Assembly (NCBI GenBank): GCA_036417435.1
Contig: CM070899.1
Coordinates: 157,175,494 to 157,239,493 of the forward strand
Direction: 5' to 3'
Origin: Inia geoffrensis
Taxonomy: Eukaryota > Chordata > Mammalia > Artiodactyla > Iniidae
Length of the DNA stretch: 64,000 bases
The notes below the pieces were generated by a model, which was given only the letters and a program-made list of their open reading frames with translations, had not been told where the DNA came from and searched no databases. Positions within the stretch are counted from its first letter, which is position 1; each line of letters opens with the position of its first letter. The translations under genes and the position numbers were made by a program. This document shows, in pieces, positions 33,600 to 46,594 of this stretch.

Positions 33600-35426
33600 G
33601 CTCCTGGTTGAAGCAGGGATAGGAGGTCCAGAAGCTTCTCTGCTCATCCTGCCCCTCATCTCAATCAGCCTTGAGCACCTCCTGGAAATGCCAGAGAGCC
33701 CCAGGATACAGTTGGCAAATTATTAACCTAAAAACTTACAAATCAACATAAACTTTCCATTGCTTAGACACTAAAAAAATCCAAAGGCCAGCACTGGTTG
33801 TGTCCATTGTGCCCTGTTCAGGGAATAGACTCCCTGCGTCTGAGGCAGGGACTCTTCTGACTTGAAGAGGCCATTGTGCTGTGGGGCATAAATGAATTCT
33901 TACATCTGTGGCAACCACAGGGGGCCATGAAGGTTGCACACTACTCAAAGGCTTCCTTCTGAGGAGGCAAGTGGGTGTGAAATCTAGTGCATGACCTACT
34001 CTTCTGACTGGTCCTAGATTAGATTAGGTCCCCTCTCTTCTGATTCACATGAAGGTTCCATACAAGCCAACCGTGGCCCTATGACCAGGATGAAATGTCA
34101 TGATCACCACTCCTGCCTTTCTATGTTCAAGGCCCGTACTCACTGGGCACTATAGCCTTCACTGTAATTCTGACCCCAGGAAGGGGTGCCCTGGGTGGGG
34201 AATATAAGTGTTCAGACCTAGAAGGGAAACTTCTCATGGGCAAGTGAATTGGTGTCTGACTTATAGCCTTTATGTGTGCATGTGTCGGGGTGGGGGATTG
34301 ACATCCCTGGACCCAGCGGGAATCCAGGAATTGAGGACCAGCCTTTGGCCCTGAAACCCCTGGAAGGCCCTTGGGAGATGCACCCAGGCTTTCAGTCGAG
34401 GTCTCCCGCCCATCCTGGTATCAGTGTGGCCCTCCACTGCTGGCTGGGAGCCAGTCTTAACTTTCTGTCCATCCCACCTTCCACTGCCCCAGTGATAAAG
34501 CGTGGGATGAAACCCAGCCAACCAAAGAACGAGGCCGCCAGCAGCGTCTAATGCTCCCCTGGTCCCCGGGCCTGTGGTGATGGGAAAACACACATTGTTT
34601 GGGGGCGTTGCGGATACAGTACAGATTATTTTTAGCAAATTGTTCTGACTTAGTGAAAAACCTGAAAGTTAGTGTTGATAATCATCCTTATTTTGGTGCC
34701 ACAGATGGCACTGCTATAATTAGGTGCTTGTTTCTGGGTGATTCTGCTGTTCCCATGAGAAGACACCTTGGCTGGTGCAGAAATACATCCCTGAAGGTTG
34801 TCTTTATTGTTCAGTTTAGGGCTTGATCTTTCACTCTTTACCCTTAAGTATTAACAACACTTGTGAGAAAAAGTAAATTATTCACACGTCTCTCAAGCTA
34901 GTATTAGCCTGAGCAAAAATGAGAGGGTTGGGTCCTCTTTGTTCTCTGATCTTAGTGACAACTGGGAATTGTCCCCTGCTGCCTGCCCTCCACCTCTGAG
35001 GTACTTCCTGGGCCCCCAGCCAAGCCAGGCTCCTCTACCTCCTTCCACCCTGCACTCTCTTTCATATCAGCATTCGTCATTTGTAATTGCAAATCTATCT
35101 GTGAGATACTTGGACTAATGTCTGTCCCCTCCGCAGGACCATAAACTCCACAGAGAAGAGACTGGAGTTCTGTGCGATGTCCCCAGAGCCTAGGACGGGG
35201 ACATCAGTGAAATGCCACTGCCAGAGTCAGGCGTGTGGGGAACCCACAGTCCCCAGCTCTCTTCACTGTCCCCCACCTGTGGACTCACGGCACGGGCCTC
35301 TCTGTGCCATGACAAGCAGCTAACAAAGCCACCCATCTTCGGGCAGAGGCATCATGGGATTTTCATGTGGAATGTGAATAAGATAAGGCTGAAAAAGGTA
35401 AAGCAGATGTGAGCTGATGATCCTAC
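33600..35426. other. Unique sequence, no gene recognised
   Basis: No exon or repeat is seen. The AT-rich part at about 34600-34900 lacks repeat signatures and has balanced, non-decayed-looking text, so a conserved non-coding element is possible but not shown. Confidence 0.45.
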
Positions 35427-35428
35427 TA

Positions 35429-35751
35429 CAGCAAGTCCCTACATACGAACAAGTTCCCATCCGAGAGTGCATTCGTAAGTCCAATTTGTTCGTGTAAGTC
35501 CAACAAAGTTAGCCTAGGTATCCAACTAACACAATCGGCTATATAGTACTGTACTATAATAGGTTTATAATACTTTTCACACAAATAATACATAAAAAAC
35601 AAGCAAACACAAAAAATACAGAAAACATTTTTAATCTTACAGTACAGTACCTTGAAAAGTACGGTAGTACGGTACAACAGCTGGCATACGGGGGCACGTT
35701 TGCAACTTTGAAAGTTCGAAACTTGAAGGTTTGTATGTAGGGAACTTACTG
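35429..35751. mobile_element. Tigger-like (Tc/mariner) non-autonomous DNA transposon
   Basis: The 323-bp element begins 'cagcaagtccctacatacga', and its far end is the reverse complement of a near-identical 'cagtaagttccctacataca'. TA dinucleotides flank it at 35427-35428 and 35752-35753. Both termini being present makes this a complete MITE. It has no transposase frame, since the overlapping open frames have stops and no catalytic triad. It would have been moved in trans by a Tigger-type transposase. Confidence 0.85.
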
Positions 35752-35753
35752 TA

Positions 35754-37496
35754 TTAAAATTAGGTATGGGGCAGGGGGAGAGAGAGAACTGGAATTCCAG
35801 TAAGAGCGTCAGTTTCCTGGGAGCTGGTGGATGCTTCAAGAGCTGGTCACAGCCACAGCCCGATCATTCACAGATCTTTCTCTGGCCACAGGCCTCTGTC
35901 TTTTGCTAACTCCTTTCATAACCATTACACCCTGAGTTGGGGTCAGCACCATTGTCTAAAGCAGGATCAATGTAAGCAAATAATAGATTTTCTCGAGAAC
36001 GTCTTATGAGATGAATCATCTAAACCTTTCCCTTTCCACTGTCTAGTAGGAAGGATGGGCACTTTCCTCTGGATATGGTGGTCCTGCTTTGGCATCGTTT
36101 TCAATCCCATACATTTATTAGGAAGCCTCATAGTGTCCAGCGTGGAGCCATGACTAGCTCTTAGGCAACCCACATGGTAGCAAAGCTGTGATGTGGTAAA
36201 ACGAGTTTCTGGAAAGCACAGAGCCTCCCATACAGTAGGTATCCAATCAGTCCATCTCCCATTACCGTCCGTGGAAGCAACCTCTAAGACAGCGCTCAGG
36301 GTCGTGCCCCCCGGTGCCCATACCCTCATGCAGAATTCTCCCACACTGTGCCAGGGCCAATAGAACAGGGCAGAAGTGATGGTGTGACATTTCCAAGATT
36401 AGGCCATAAAAGGCACTGCAGCTTCCTCTGTGGTTGAGCACTCTGTCTGTCTCTGTCTCTGTGTCTCTGTCTCTGTGTCTTGCTCTGGGATCATTTGCTC
36501 TTGGAGAAGCCAGGCTGTGAGCAGCCCTTTGGAGACGCCCACGTGGTGAGGAGCTGAGGCCTCCCGCCAGCAGCCCCTTGAGCGAGCGACCTAGAAAGCA
36601 GATCCTCTAGCACCAGTCGAGCCTCCAGAGACCACTGCCAGGGCAGCCTCATGAGGGTCCTTGAACTACAACACCCAGGGGGCTGCTCCCAGATCCCTCA
36701 CCCTCAGAACCCGTGTGCCATAATGCTGTTCAGGTGTGTGGTCATCGTTTGTCACACAGAGAAGGAAACTCATACACTAGCCGACTGCGCCTCTGTCTCC
36801 TGGCGCTGCTGAGTCAGCTGGGAGCTCCATTCTCTCTTAGCAGTGTCCCCGCCTTCCTTCTCCCCACTTTCACCTCACCAGCCGCCCCCTCCCGCTATAG
36901 CTCTCTGACCCTGGCTCAGCATTGACCATGACAGACGGAAGGGCAAGGCTCCAGGGAAACCAGGGAACCTCATGGTCCTGACCCCTGGCCTGAGAAGGAA
37001 ACTTGACCTTGCTCCCCTCTCCACACATGGCTCAGCCCCACTTCCTAACTCTTCCCAACACTGGAACTCTTCTCCCCTCCATCCTTGTCATCTCACTGCA
37101 GGGGAGCCATGTCACCACTTACTTTCTTCAAACTGCCTGAGGACCATCACTCTCCTTGTCCAGTCCTGACCTCTTCCCTGCATCCCAGCACCAGTGGCCC
37201 ATATTCCTTGGAGGCAATATTCCACCAACAAATCCAACTGCCGTAATTTGATGAGAATTCCTGCAGAAAAGGGAAGGGAAGGTCTCCCACTGGCTGCTCA
37301 GGTCCAGGACTGCTCTACCCTGGGCACCGACCAGACAGAGACCACTTCCATTGGATAAATGCCCCAATTTCCCAGTCTCCTGCACCCTCCTGCTGCTGAC
37401 CCCTCCCCACTCCTGTCCCCACATCCGGTTCTGTAACATACCAGCTAAGACAGTGGACCAGCTATGGGAGCCTCCTTCTCCTTTTCCGAATAAAAG
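35754..37496. other. Unique sequence, no gene recognised
   Basis: The segment includes a TCTGTC-type simple repeat near 36443-36480. Nothing else is supported. Confidence 0.5.
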
Positions 37497-37505
37497 AAAG
37501 TTTTC

Positions 37506-37635
37506 TTTTTTTTTTCCTTAATTTTTTGGCCATGTCACATGGCATGCGGGATCCAGTTCCCTGACCAGGGATTGAACCCGCACCATCTGCAGTGGAAACG
37601 CAGAGTCTTAACCACCGGACCACCAGGGAAGTCCC
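37506..37635 (-). mobile_element. CHR-like tRNA-derived SINE (short, older form)
   Basis: A T run is followed by 'ttggccatgtcacatggcat', a reversed B-box-like 'ctgaccagggattgaaccc' and the end 'ggaccaccagggaagtccc'. 'aagttttc' flanks it at 37498-37505 and 37636-37643. It belongs to the same short subfamily as the copy at 1955-2104. Confidence 0.87.
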
Positions 37636-37649
37636 AAGTTTTCAAGTCC

Positions 37650-40600
37650 CAGTTTTGAAAAACTGATCCCCATGTGTAGTGCACAATCCAAATAGTTTAG
37701 GCTCATGATGAAATGCAGCTGTCCTTTGCCTCTCTCTCTCATCTCATAGTCCTACTCCCTAGGGACCACGGCTTTTCTTCTTTTTTATTTCCTTCTGAAA
37801 AAATAAGGATATGTGCTTTTTAAAAAGTGTATTATATCTTAAAATTGTTTTTGACTCTCTATTATAATTGTGGAGGATTTGACAATTGTACTCCACTGTG
37901 CTCCCACTTTCCTCCCTTACCATCATCCTAATGTATCTTTAGATCATAATTTTTGCTTAAATTAATAGTGTTTACATTACCAGGACTATTGCTCATTGCG
38001 GAGCCAAACAGCATATGACCAGTATGTTCCTTTCTTATAATCCGCCCCTCCCACTACACTGGAGGTAAGTGCCTCCTTTCATTATTTTCAATGTCCTGAT
38101 GGCTAACTTTCCCCCAAATGCTTCCATATTTCTGTCAAACTCCTATCAACTGTTGTTTCAAATGCTCTCACGCATCAGGTAATCTAGCAGCTCTTCCTTC
38201 CCTGGAGGCCTCCCTCCCAGGCCGTCTGACTTGGTGCTCAGATCTGAACAGTTGCTCTCTTGGTCTGTGGTACAAACTATTACCTTGGGGCTTCTCTTGG
38301 CCTCTCTGTTGGGCTAGGTGCCCTACTTCCTGTGCCCCATGTCCTCCTCTTTCTTGGTTTACATGCTTGTTTTGCTGGAGCACATCCTCTAGTATCTCTC
38401 TAAGAAAGGATATACAGAAAGTAAAAATTTAAAGATGTTGCACACCTACCAATACTTTTATACTACCCCATCCTTGAAAGATAATTTGACTAGATGTAGA
38501 AATCTAGGTTGAAAATACTTAAAAAATTTCAAAGGCATCATTGTATTGTCTGTATCTTCCACCGTTGTGAAGTCTAATGGCATTGTAATACTTAAACCTT
38601 TGTGTGTATCAAGTTGTACCCACCCCACTCCCAACCCACCAGTTTGTAGGATTTTCCCTTTATTCCTGATGCTTTCAGATTTCATAATAACACACCTTGG
38701 TGTGGAATTTTAAGAGCTCCTTGTGCTGGCACTTGATGAGCTCTCTCTACCTGGAGGCTCCCACCCTTCAGTTGGCAATTTTCTTGTATTGTTTCTTTGC
38801 AAATGTCTCTCCTTTGTTTTCTCTGTTCTCTCCTTTTGCAGCTCCAATTAGTAGGACACTGAATTGTCTGGACCAACCTTCTAGTTGTCTTTTTTTCCTT
38901 ATTGTCAATCTCTATCTTTTTCTAGAGGTTTTGGACCAACCTTCTAGTTGTCTTCTTTTCCTTATTGTCAATCTCTGTCTTTTTCTAGAGGTTTCCTCCA
39001 CCCTACCTTCTACCCCATCTGTTAGGAATCCTCTTTCTCGGGCTTTGATGACCCCTTCCTTACAGAATATTGATCTTGTCTCTTGGATGCAAATACCCCT
39101 GAAAATATTATGATAGTTTCATTAAGAGCTTCTCTTCTGCTGCCTTCTCTCTAATTCCTCTGAGTGCATTTTTTCTGTTTGGCTTCATGCTGGCAGCTTC
39201 ATTCACATATTCAGGGATCCTGGGCAACTTGTTCATAGTCAAAAGAGCAGCACTGAAGTGTTCTTTGAAGATTTGTTGGGAGGAGGGAGTTTTAGGCTGG
39301 TGGGTAAAGCAGATTTCTTTGTTGACCAACCTCATAGGTAAGCATTTTCAGGTCTCTTCTCTAGGGACATGTGCCCTCCCTGGAGTGCAGAGGTCGTTCT
39401 GCTCTCTTCCTGGGTTAGAGTTGGGAAAGTGCTATTGTGAGTGCTCTTAGTGTGAAGTCTTTCTTCTTATACCCCAGCTCTTTTCAGTCCAGAATCCCAG
39501 CCCACCTTCTTCTGTCCCTGGGGTCCCTGAGCCCAGAGCCACCCTTCTGCAATTTCTCCGAAGAACAAACTTCCAGGCTTGTCTGGAGATTGCAGAGGAA
39601 GAACACTGGGGTCCCACTGGCTTCCTAGACAGAGTTCAGATCAACTCCTTTTCTTGTCTTGACCACCCCTATGTCATCCCACCTCCTGTAGAGCCAGCTG
39701 CATCCCCCTGCCCAGGCTCCTGGGTTCCAGAGTGGACGAGTGGAAGGGCCTGATTCTTGGTGGTAGACCCCACCCCCACCCCCATAGGTGCTCAGGTCCC
39801 AGCGTCCTCCTCTCGGCCCCACCTCTCTAACGTCTCAATCTACTCATCAGGAAAATGGACGTAACTGTGGTTCCCTCCCCCGAGGTTGCTGCGAGGTAGA
39901 AATGAGGTCACAGTGGTGCCATCACCATGATGGCATCTCCTCAGGCAAGCTCTGTTCCCCAGTGCACATTCTATTTTTCCCACACAGGCCCAGGAAGAGG
40001 AGCCACACCCAGGGATGATGTGGAGCACTTGCGCTGAGTGCACCGAGCCAGGGAACGCTGTCCCCTCCACACGTCCCGCCCCTGCCCATCCACGCAGCTG
40101 AGTGTGCCAAGAAAGGATGCCGCACTGGCTGTTTCACAGCCTCCCCAAAGGCTGCTCTCAGCCCCCTTCCTCCATACCCACGGACAGAAACATGCGCAAA
40201 TGCAAAATAACAACGGTAATAACATGAGCCGGCAGCTGAGACCTGTACGGCTAATGACAGTTTGAAAGAAGGATGAGCAGCCTCTATGCCACCTACCCAC
40301 CTACTTTTCAAATTACCTTCTCCAACCTTCTAAATGATGTCTGACTTCAGTAGGAATAATTACCAGAGTAGGAAAGATGTGTGTGTTCACCATGCAAGGG
40401 AAGGTGAGCCTCGCAGAGTAGCCCTCGCTCTGTGCTTTTGGCGGTTTAACCTGTCTGCTGTAGCAGGCTCCTGGAAGAGGGCGTGCCCAGGGGGCGGCAG
40501 CAGGAAATGCTGAGGGATGTTGCAGGGCCTGGGCCTGCTGCTGTGACCCAGGTTAGCCCACCTCCTACCCCTCGCCAGGGCTGTCGGGGCAGGAAGTCTT

Positions 40601-40940
40601 GCCTGGAGCCTCCAGTGCCTGGAGGCCTGGCCAGACACATGGACAGGCCCAACTCATTCCCACGGCTGTGCTCCTCGAATAGTATGTGGCCACAGTGGGT
40701 ACACATATTTCAAATGTATTACAGAAAAGCTATTAAGCTTTGCGGTGGTTCATTTAACGACCTGGATATTGTCAGATGCTAATTTAGGAAAATGCAAGCT
40801 TAATGTACATCATATAGTAGAAGAAAAGCATTTGTTAGCTGCAGTGGCCTTCTCCTAAGGGGAAGGTGTGGTGGGTCTGAGACAGGCTGGGACCTGGGAC
40901 CTGGGACCCTTTGCTTCAGCGCTTGCACCTGGACAAACGT
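37650..40940. other. Unique sequence with traces of old LINE, no gene recognised
   Basis: About 38420-38700 has text reminiscent of an old L1 ('tttgactagatgtagaaatc'). About 39830-39900 resembles a MIR core. Neither is secure. A 63-bp tandem duplication lies at 38869-38994. Open frames of up to 138 codons have no domains. Confidence 0.4.
38869..38994. repeat. 63-bp tandem duplication, two copies
   Basis: Copies at 38869-38931 and 38932-38994 begin 'tggaccaaccttctagttgt' and end in 'tttttctagaggttt', with only a few differences. The period equals 21 codons, so the plus-strand open frame crossing it stays open. I see no reason to regard that frame as coding. Confidence 0.9.
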
Positions 40941-40941
40941 C

Positions 40942-41360
40942 TGTCTCCTTTAGCAACAGAATACAAAGAAATTATAAGGGACTAAAAATAACTGCATGCA
41001 TGCGCAGTTGGGGCAAATTCTGGACAACATACAAAAAGACCAAAAACCCAACTGCCACTTCTGAAGGGTCGGGAGCGAAAGCAGGGCACTGCATATGCTC
41101 CCTGCACACAACACCACCAAGGGGATGGGCAGACCACCTAAGCCAACCCTCCAGCCTGAGCCCTGCACCTGCCGCTACCCTCACCCCATATAATGAACCA
41201 GCTCGCCCCGCTTCGGGGAGCGGGCAAGCAAGGGAACGTGTTGTTTGTCCTCGCTCCCCACTGCTGCAACAGGGGCCCCAGTAAAGCCTTGCCTGAATTT
41301 TTGTCTGGCCTCTGATCAGTCTCTATTGATTAAGCAGGCCAAGAACCCTGGTCGGTAGCA
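40942..41360 (+). mobile_element. Solo LTR of an endogenous retrovirus
   Basis: The unit runs from about 'tgtctcctttagcaacagaa' to '...ggtcggtagca'. It contains the TATA-like 'ccccatataatgaaccagct' near 41190, then a GC-rich leader, then the polyadenylation-like 'ccagtaaagccttgcctga' near 41280. These match U3, R and U5 of an LTR. There is no internal sequence on either side. A 4-6 bp target duplication was not clear, so the ends are approximate. Confidence 0.65.
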
Positions 41361-42165
41361 GGTCTTTGCTCCCCGACCAGGGGAATGAGTGGGGGAAGAA
41401 GGAGGAAAAGTGGGGTGAGAGGGGTGGAAATCTAAGGGAAGGTCCCTGAAGCCACTGGGACCCTGCCTAGGGTGAGAGGAAAGGGAGCTGCAGGCAAGGG
41501 CACCTTCTGGAAGGGATTCCTGGGCTGACTTGCTGCACCCTGGGGATGCAGAGCCCTCATGAGCACTCTTATAAATTAATTCCTGGAGGGACAGGGAGTG
41601 AAAAAAGGCTGAATCCTGTTCTGAGTTGGCCCCATAAGAGCTCCACACTCAAGGTGCTGCCTCAATCTCGGAGCTCCACCTGTGAGGTGGACAGCAGCCT
41701 TCCTGGCACATCAGTATGAACCTGCTTTGCATCTCAAGTGGACCTTGGCTCTGGCCATCAGATCTGGGGACCCAGTAGCGATGCTCCAGGTAACTGCTGG
41801 GGTTTGGGCTGGTAAGAAAACAAGTCAATTGCAAAAGTGTCTGCAAGTCTGGCCGGCCCTTCCTGCTGGGGCTCTGACTGTGCTGTGTGTTGCCTTTCCA
41901 GGGCAGGTGATATGGACACCCGCCCCCCCCACCCCTCACCCTATCCCCCACACCCCACCCCCAGCAGCAAGGCAGACCCCATTTCCGGCCCACAGCAGGC
42001 AATAGGGGAGCTGGGGCAGGCAGCCTCCCAAAGGCAAGGCTTCGATGGATAAAAATCCGAAAACGCACTTCATGCCAGAGTGAAACTTTAACACAAGATG
42101 AAGGAGAAGACAGTGGGAAACGGGTCTCCCACCACCTACCCCAGACCTCAGACCCCTTCTGTAGA
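41361..42165. other. Unique sequence with a C-rich run, no gene recognised
   Basis: A C-rich low-complexity stretch lies at about 41920-41965. Otherwise nothing was recognised. Confidence 0.5.
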
Positions 42166-42526
42166 TGCCTTAGTCCTTTCAGGCTGCTGTAACAGAGTGC
42201 AGAGACTGGGTGGCTTAGAAACCATAGCATTTTATCTCGCACAGCTCTGGGGGCGGGAGATCAGGGTGTCAGTGTGCTTGGGATCTGGTGAGGGCTCTCT
42301 TCCAATGGCAGATGGTGGCCTTTTCTGTGTCCTCGTGTTGTGGAAAGAGAGTGAGAGAGCTCTCTGGAGCCCCTTTTATAAGGGCACTAATCCCACTCAT
42401 GAGAGCTCCACCCTCATGACCTAATCACCTCCCATCAGCCCCACCTCATAATAGCATCGTCACATTGGTGGTTTAGGATTTCAATATATGAATTTGCGTG
42501 GGGAACAAACATTTAGCCCGTAACAC
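42166..42526 (-). mobile_element. Solo LTR, MLT1-type (ERVL-MaLR), minus orientation
   Basis: Reversed MLT1 order: 'gcctttagt'-like start with 'ggctgctgtaacagagtgca', 'actgggtggcttagaaacca', 'agggcactaatcccactcat' and the end 'acatttagcccgtaacacca'. It is nearly full length, about 360 bp, without internal sequence. Confidence 0.78.
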
Positions 42527-42604
42527 CAATAAACACCAGAGGAACCCATGACACCAGTTTGCATGTTTTATGTATCCTTCCAGGAATTAATTTCTATGCT
42601 TCTG

Positions 42605-42720
42605 CACACAGACACACACTCACACACACACTCACACACACACTCACACACACTCACACACTCACACACACTCACACACTCACACACACACACTCACACA
42701 CACACTCACACACACTCACA
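42605..42720. repeat. (CA)n with regular CT interruptions
   Basis: About 115 bases of CACACACT-type units of 6, 8 or 10 bases, starting as 'cacacagacacacactcaca'. The His/Thr/Ser open frames over it are artefacts. Likely polymorphic. Confidence 0.95.
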
Positions 42721-42749
42721 AATGAAAGGATTCTACACACAGTCTCTCT

Positions 42750-43480
42750 AGCTTCCTCTTTTTCATGAAGTATACTTTTATATACTTTGAGGGTGGCTAC
42801 ATATCATAGACCTACATATATACCTTTAAAAAAAATGACTGACAATTCCATACTAGGGACGTGCTATAATTTAATTAATATTATTATTGCTAGTATTTAG
42901 GTTGTTTCCACCCTTTTACAATCATAAGCAATGCTTCCATGAGCCTTGTGATAAACGTCCTTGCACATGCATGTGAGAACACATACAGGACAAAGTCCGA
43001 AAATGGGATTGCTGGGCTGGAGCACACACATGTCTGTGGTTCTGACACACGTGCCCAAATCCCCCACAGGGTTTGTCCTTCCGATGCAGTGGTTATCAAA
43101 TGTTCTCAAACTTGGCCAATCTGATTTAGGTCTAAAGTAAGTTTCCACAGATGTTTCAGTCTCTATCTCTCTTACTGGAAGTGAGATTAAGCCTCTTTTC
43201 AAATGTTTAGAAGCATTTTCCTTTCCTGCGAAAGATTTCTATCCATTTTCCAGTTCAGTTCTTGGGTGTTTTCCTTACTGATTTATAGCAGTCCTGTGCC
43301 TGTGACATAAATTGCATATATTATTATGCATATGATACTGTTTTCATATCATAGACATAAATATACCTCATTGTTTTAATGACTGCATGATAATTCCATT
43401 TTAGGGATGTGCCATAATTTTATTCTCAGTCGATCTTTTGCCTTTTTACTTTAATCAGATGCTTTCTGCCAGGCAGAAAT
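42750..43480 (-). mobile_element. Old L1 3' region, minus strand, with a repeated segment
   Basis: 'ttaggttgtttccacccttt', 'gggattgctgggctggagca' and 'gatttctatccattttccag' are reversed old-L1 3' UTR text. The piece at about 42802-42872 is echoed at 43345-43424, so two L1 fragments or a local duplication may be present. Confidence 0.65.
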
Positions 43481-43489
43481 ATTTGGTTT

Positions 43490-46400
43490 TTATCTGGTAT
43501 CAATGATGTTATTTATGGCCTGGGGTTTTGTAACATAAGCCTCCAATCCCGGGAGCCCCTTTTAAGGCATCGCGGTGGCCAATGCATCTCCATGAAGCAG
43601 TGTCCCCAAGATGAGATAGTTGCCACCTAAAAATGCGTCTGACCCACATGGAAGTGTCCCCAGACACGGCCCCACCCGCTCCCGTCACAAGTGTGATCCT
43701 CTCAGAGCAGGGGCCCGGGGTCAGCTTCACGTACTCCTGCAGCCAGGGAGGAAAGGCCCAAGGCAGAGTGGTGGGTGGGAGGCCAGGGGCGGGGGTCCCA
43801 CACACTCTTCTCCAAGGCTGGAAGTGCCCCAGGCTGCCCCAGCTTCCTGCCGCCTGGTCTTTTCTGCCCAGCTTTCTTCATCCTGGAGAAACACGGTCCC
43901 CTGGGCTGTCTTTGGCCCACGGGACACTGCCAAACATAGCAGTGAGCGGCTACTTTGTGCCAGGACCTGCCCTCCGGCTTGGGACTATGCTGCCCGCTGC
44001 GAAGGTCAGAGCTGCCCAGAACCCCAGGAGGGAAAGCCGACCAGAGGCAGGAGGCAGCAGGTGAGGCAGGACTCGAGGACCAGAGCCGGGGCTGCTTCCC
44101 ATCGCGGACTTGCTGCGGAGACCCTGCCAAGCCGAGCGGGACGCCCCCGCACCCCCGGAGGGCAGTGCCTGCCCAGGACCCCAGCAACCCCGACGCCTTC
44201 GGGGGACCGGCCAGGCTCTGCGGGCTGGCGGGCTAGGGCTCCGGTTCTGACTTAACGCTGATTCTCGGTTTTCTCATCTATAAAAAGCGGGTGATGCTAC
44301 GGCAACCCTGACATCGGTGAGTAGTGACCCACGCGAATCCTCGGATCAGTGAGCGCTGCTCAGTGAGTGGAGATGGAGGGCCGCGAGCTGGGCCCACCCA
44401 CCAGCCCAGTCAGGCACCACACACACGTACACACTCATCCGGAATCATATGTCCCTGGCATTTTACTATGTAATCCTTACTGCAATGCTTCGCAGAAGGG
44501 GTACATCTCAGTCACAGATTTTAGCACGCCCTGCACCTCCAGGATTTACCTGGACCACAAGGTCCCAATATGCCCCCTCTCCTGGGGGATGCTCTAGGAT
44601 TTGGAGTAAAAAGTCAAATCGCACCTGTTAGCCCCGGAAAGGTGAGTCCCTCGCCCCGCTCCCAGAGGTGGTGACAGGTCTAGGTATATCAGGTGCTTGA
44701 CAAACGCTGCCTTCCTTGGGACTGCCACTGCTTTCCCTGCAGAACCGCCCAACTGCATAGGATGCTGGACTCCTCGTACAGTGTCCACCGTGTTCACTGG
44801 GAGGCGGGGTGGGAGGGGGCTGGTGCTGCCCCACAGGTGTCCCACCAATCCCTCTGAGGCCCCAGCAAAGAGTTTTGCATTTAGAAGGTCAGGAAGCGGT
44901 CCTTCTCACAGGGCTGCCTTGAATTATTTCAGCTGCACCAAGGTATTTCAAAGTCAGACCAAATAAACATTTGCATCTAAAAAAGGCAAAACAGGGTCAT
45001 TTGAAATAGAGAAGAAAGCTTTCCCTTATCCGGCGGGTGAGGCCAGACTTTCCAGAGAAGCTGTGCAGGGTTTGCTTCGGTTTTGTGTGTTTACCAAGGC
45101 ACGGACCCCCTCTTGATTCAGGAGGAAAGTATTTTCTTTTAAATAAAATGTGAGCCGACCTAAGTTTCCTTCCCTGATTTGCTCAGTGGCTACCCCAGCC
45201 CCCTGCAGCTGTTGGGACCAAATATTTAAAGGGTTTGCTTTTCCCGAGAAGGCAACCATGACCCACTGGGTGTTATCAAGCAGTCTGGCCAGGACGGGGA
45301 GGAAGGGCTGCTCCCAGGCTCCCACTCGGCATCCCCCACACGGGGTCAGACGCGACCCTCACCTGCCTCCTCCCTCTTCACATTGGGCCCCGTGCCCAGG
45401 AGACACAGCCCCTCTTTTCCTGAAGAGTCTGGACCGAAACCAGTGTGGGAATCATCTTCTTTTCTTTGCTTCTAGCAATTATTCCCGCCCTCCCCCGGCT
45501 TAAACGGCATCTTCTCAGTTAAGCCTGAAGGGAGGGGACGTCTGCTACTACATTCCACGTGCTGCCTCCATCGCCACCCCCCATAGCATTTCCACCAATC
45601 GCTGAGCTCCTGGATGGCAACAGGGACAGAACACACCCTGGCCTCACCTGAGGTACAGATGCTCTCACACAGGCAGGTGCTGGCGTCTAAGCAGTCCACC
45701 CTCTGACCCTCACAGCATTCCTGTCTCAGAGGAGCGTCTACACAGACCCCGGCCCCTCCCGACCCTCCCTCTCCTGCAGGACCCCTTGCTCATTCATTCA
45801 TTCAACCCTACAGACACTGGGCTCAAGACGGCTCATTCATCACAGCCAGGTACGTCCTCCTCCTCAGATCCTGTGAAACAGCCGCATAAATATAAAAACA
45901 AATACTTAGAAGCCCTGGAAAACTAGAAAAAGCGCCACCGGCAGACCAAGATGTGAGGGAATTTCCAGAAGAGAGAAAGCAGATGAGGTGAGATTAGTGG
46001 TGAAACCCAACATCGCCGAGGACCCACAGGGCTGGATCCCCATCTGGAAGTGAGGGAGCAGTGGCCGCGGAGAAGCAGCCAGACACGGACATCTATGGGG
46101 AGAGTTACCTGAAGGGCCACCCAGGCAGCTGAGCCGGTGCCCCGCTTGCCCCTGGGATAAAGCCAGAGGGCAGCTTTAAAACACAACAGGGACCTGCAAG
46201 GGGCACCCCTGAGAGAGAGCAGGGCCGCTGCCCCATAACTGCAGTAAAATGAGACAGTATCCCCAAATCAGAGGCCCATGGAGGCGCTCTGCCCTTGCGC
46301 ATCCCCGCCCGGTGTCAGGGGTGCAGGCTTGCTGTGACTGGAGTGGACAGTCCCTTACAGAGGGGATGTTTACTTGTGTGATCCGTCAAGACCACAGTCC

Positions 46401-46594
46401 TCACACATGCTATGTTCCTGCCACAGCTTAAAAAGGCTCGAGGGCCCCATAGAACTTTTACTTCTCTGGAGCAAACTTACTGATATTTACTGTAACACAA
46501 GTGAAAATGAAGGAAAATTTTAAATATTTATGCATTTATTTTAAAATGGTAATAAAGCCATCACACCTTAACACAAATAACATTTCTGAAAAGA
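43490..46594. other. GC-rich unique sequence, no gene recognised
   Basis: A small CpG-rich cluster is seen at about 44080-44240, and a MIR-like trace at about 44260-44300 ('ggttttctcatctataaaaa'). The 211-codon plus-strand open frame at 43620-44255 shows no domain. A weak exon or minor CpG island cannot be excluded. Confidence 0.45.

Noticed and set aside
43620..44255. 211-codon plus-strand open frame with a small CpG cluster
   Set aside because: No domain or splice structure, and other frames overlap it equally well.
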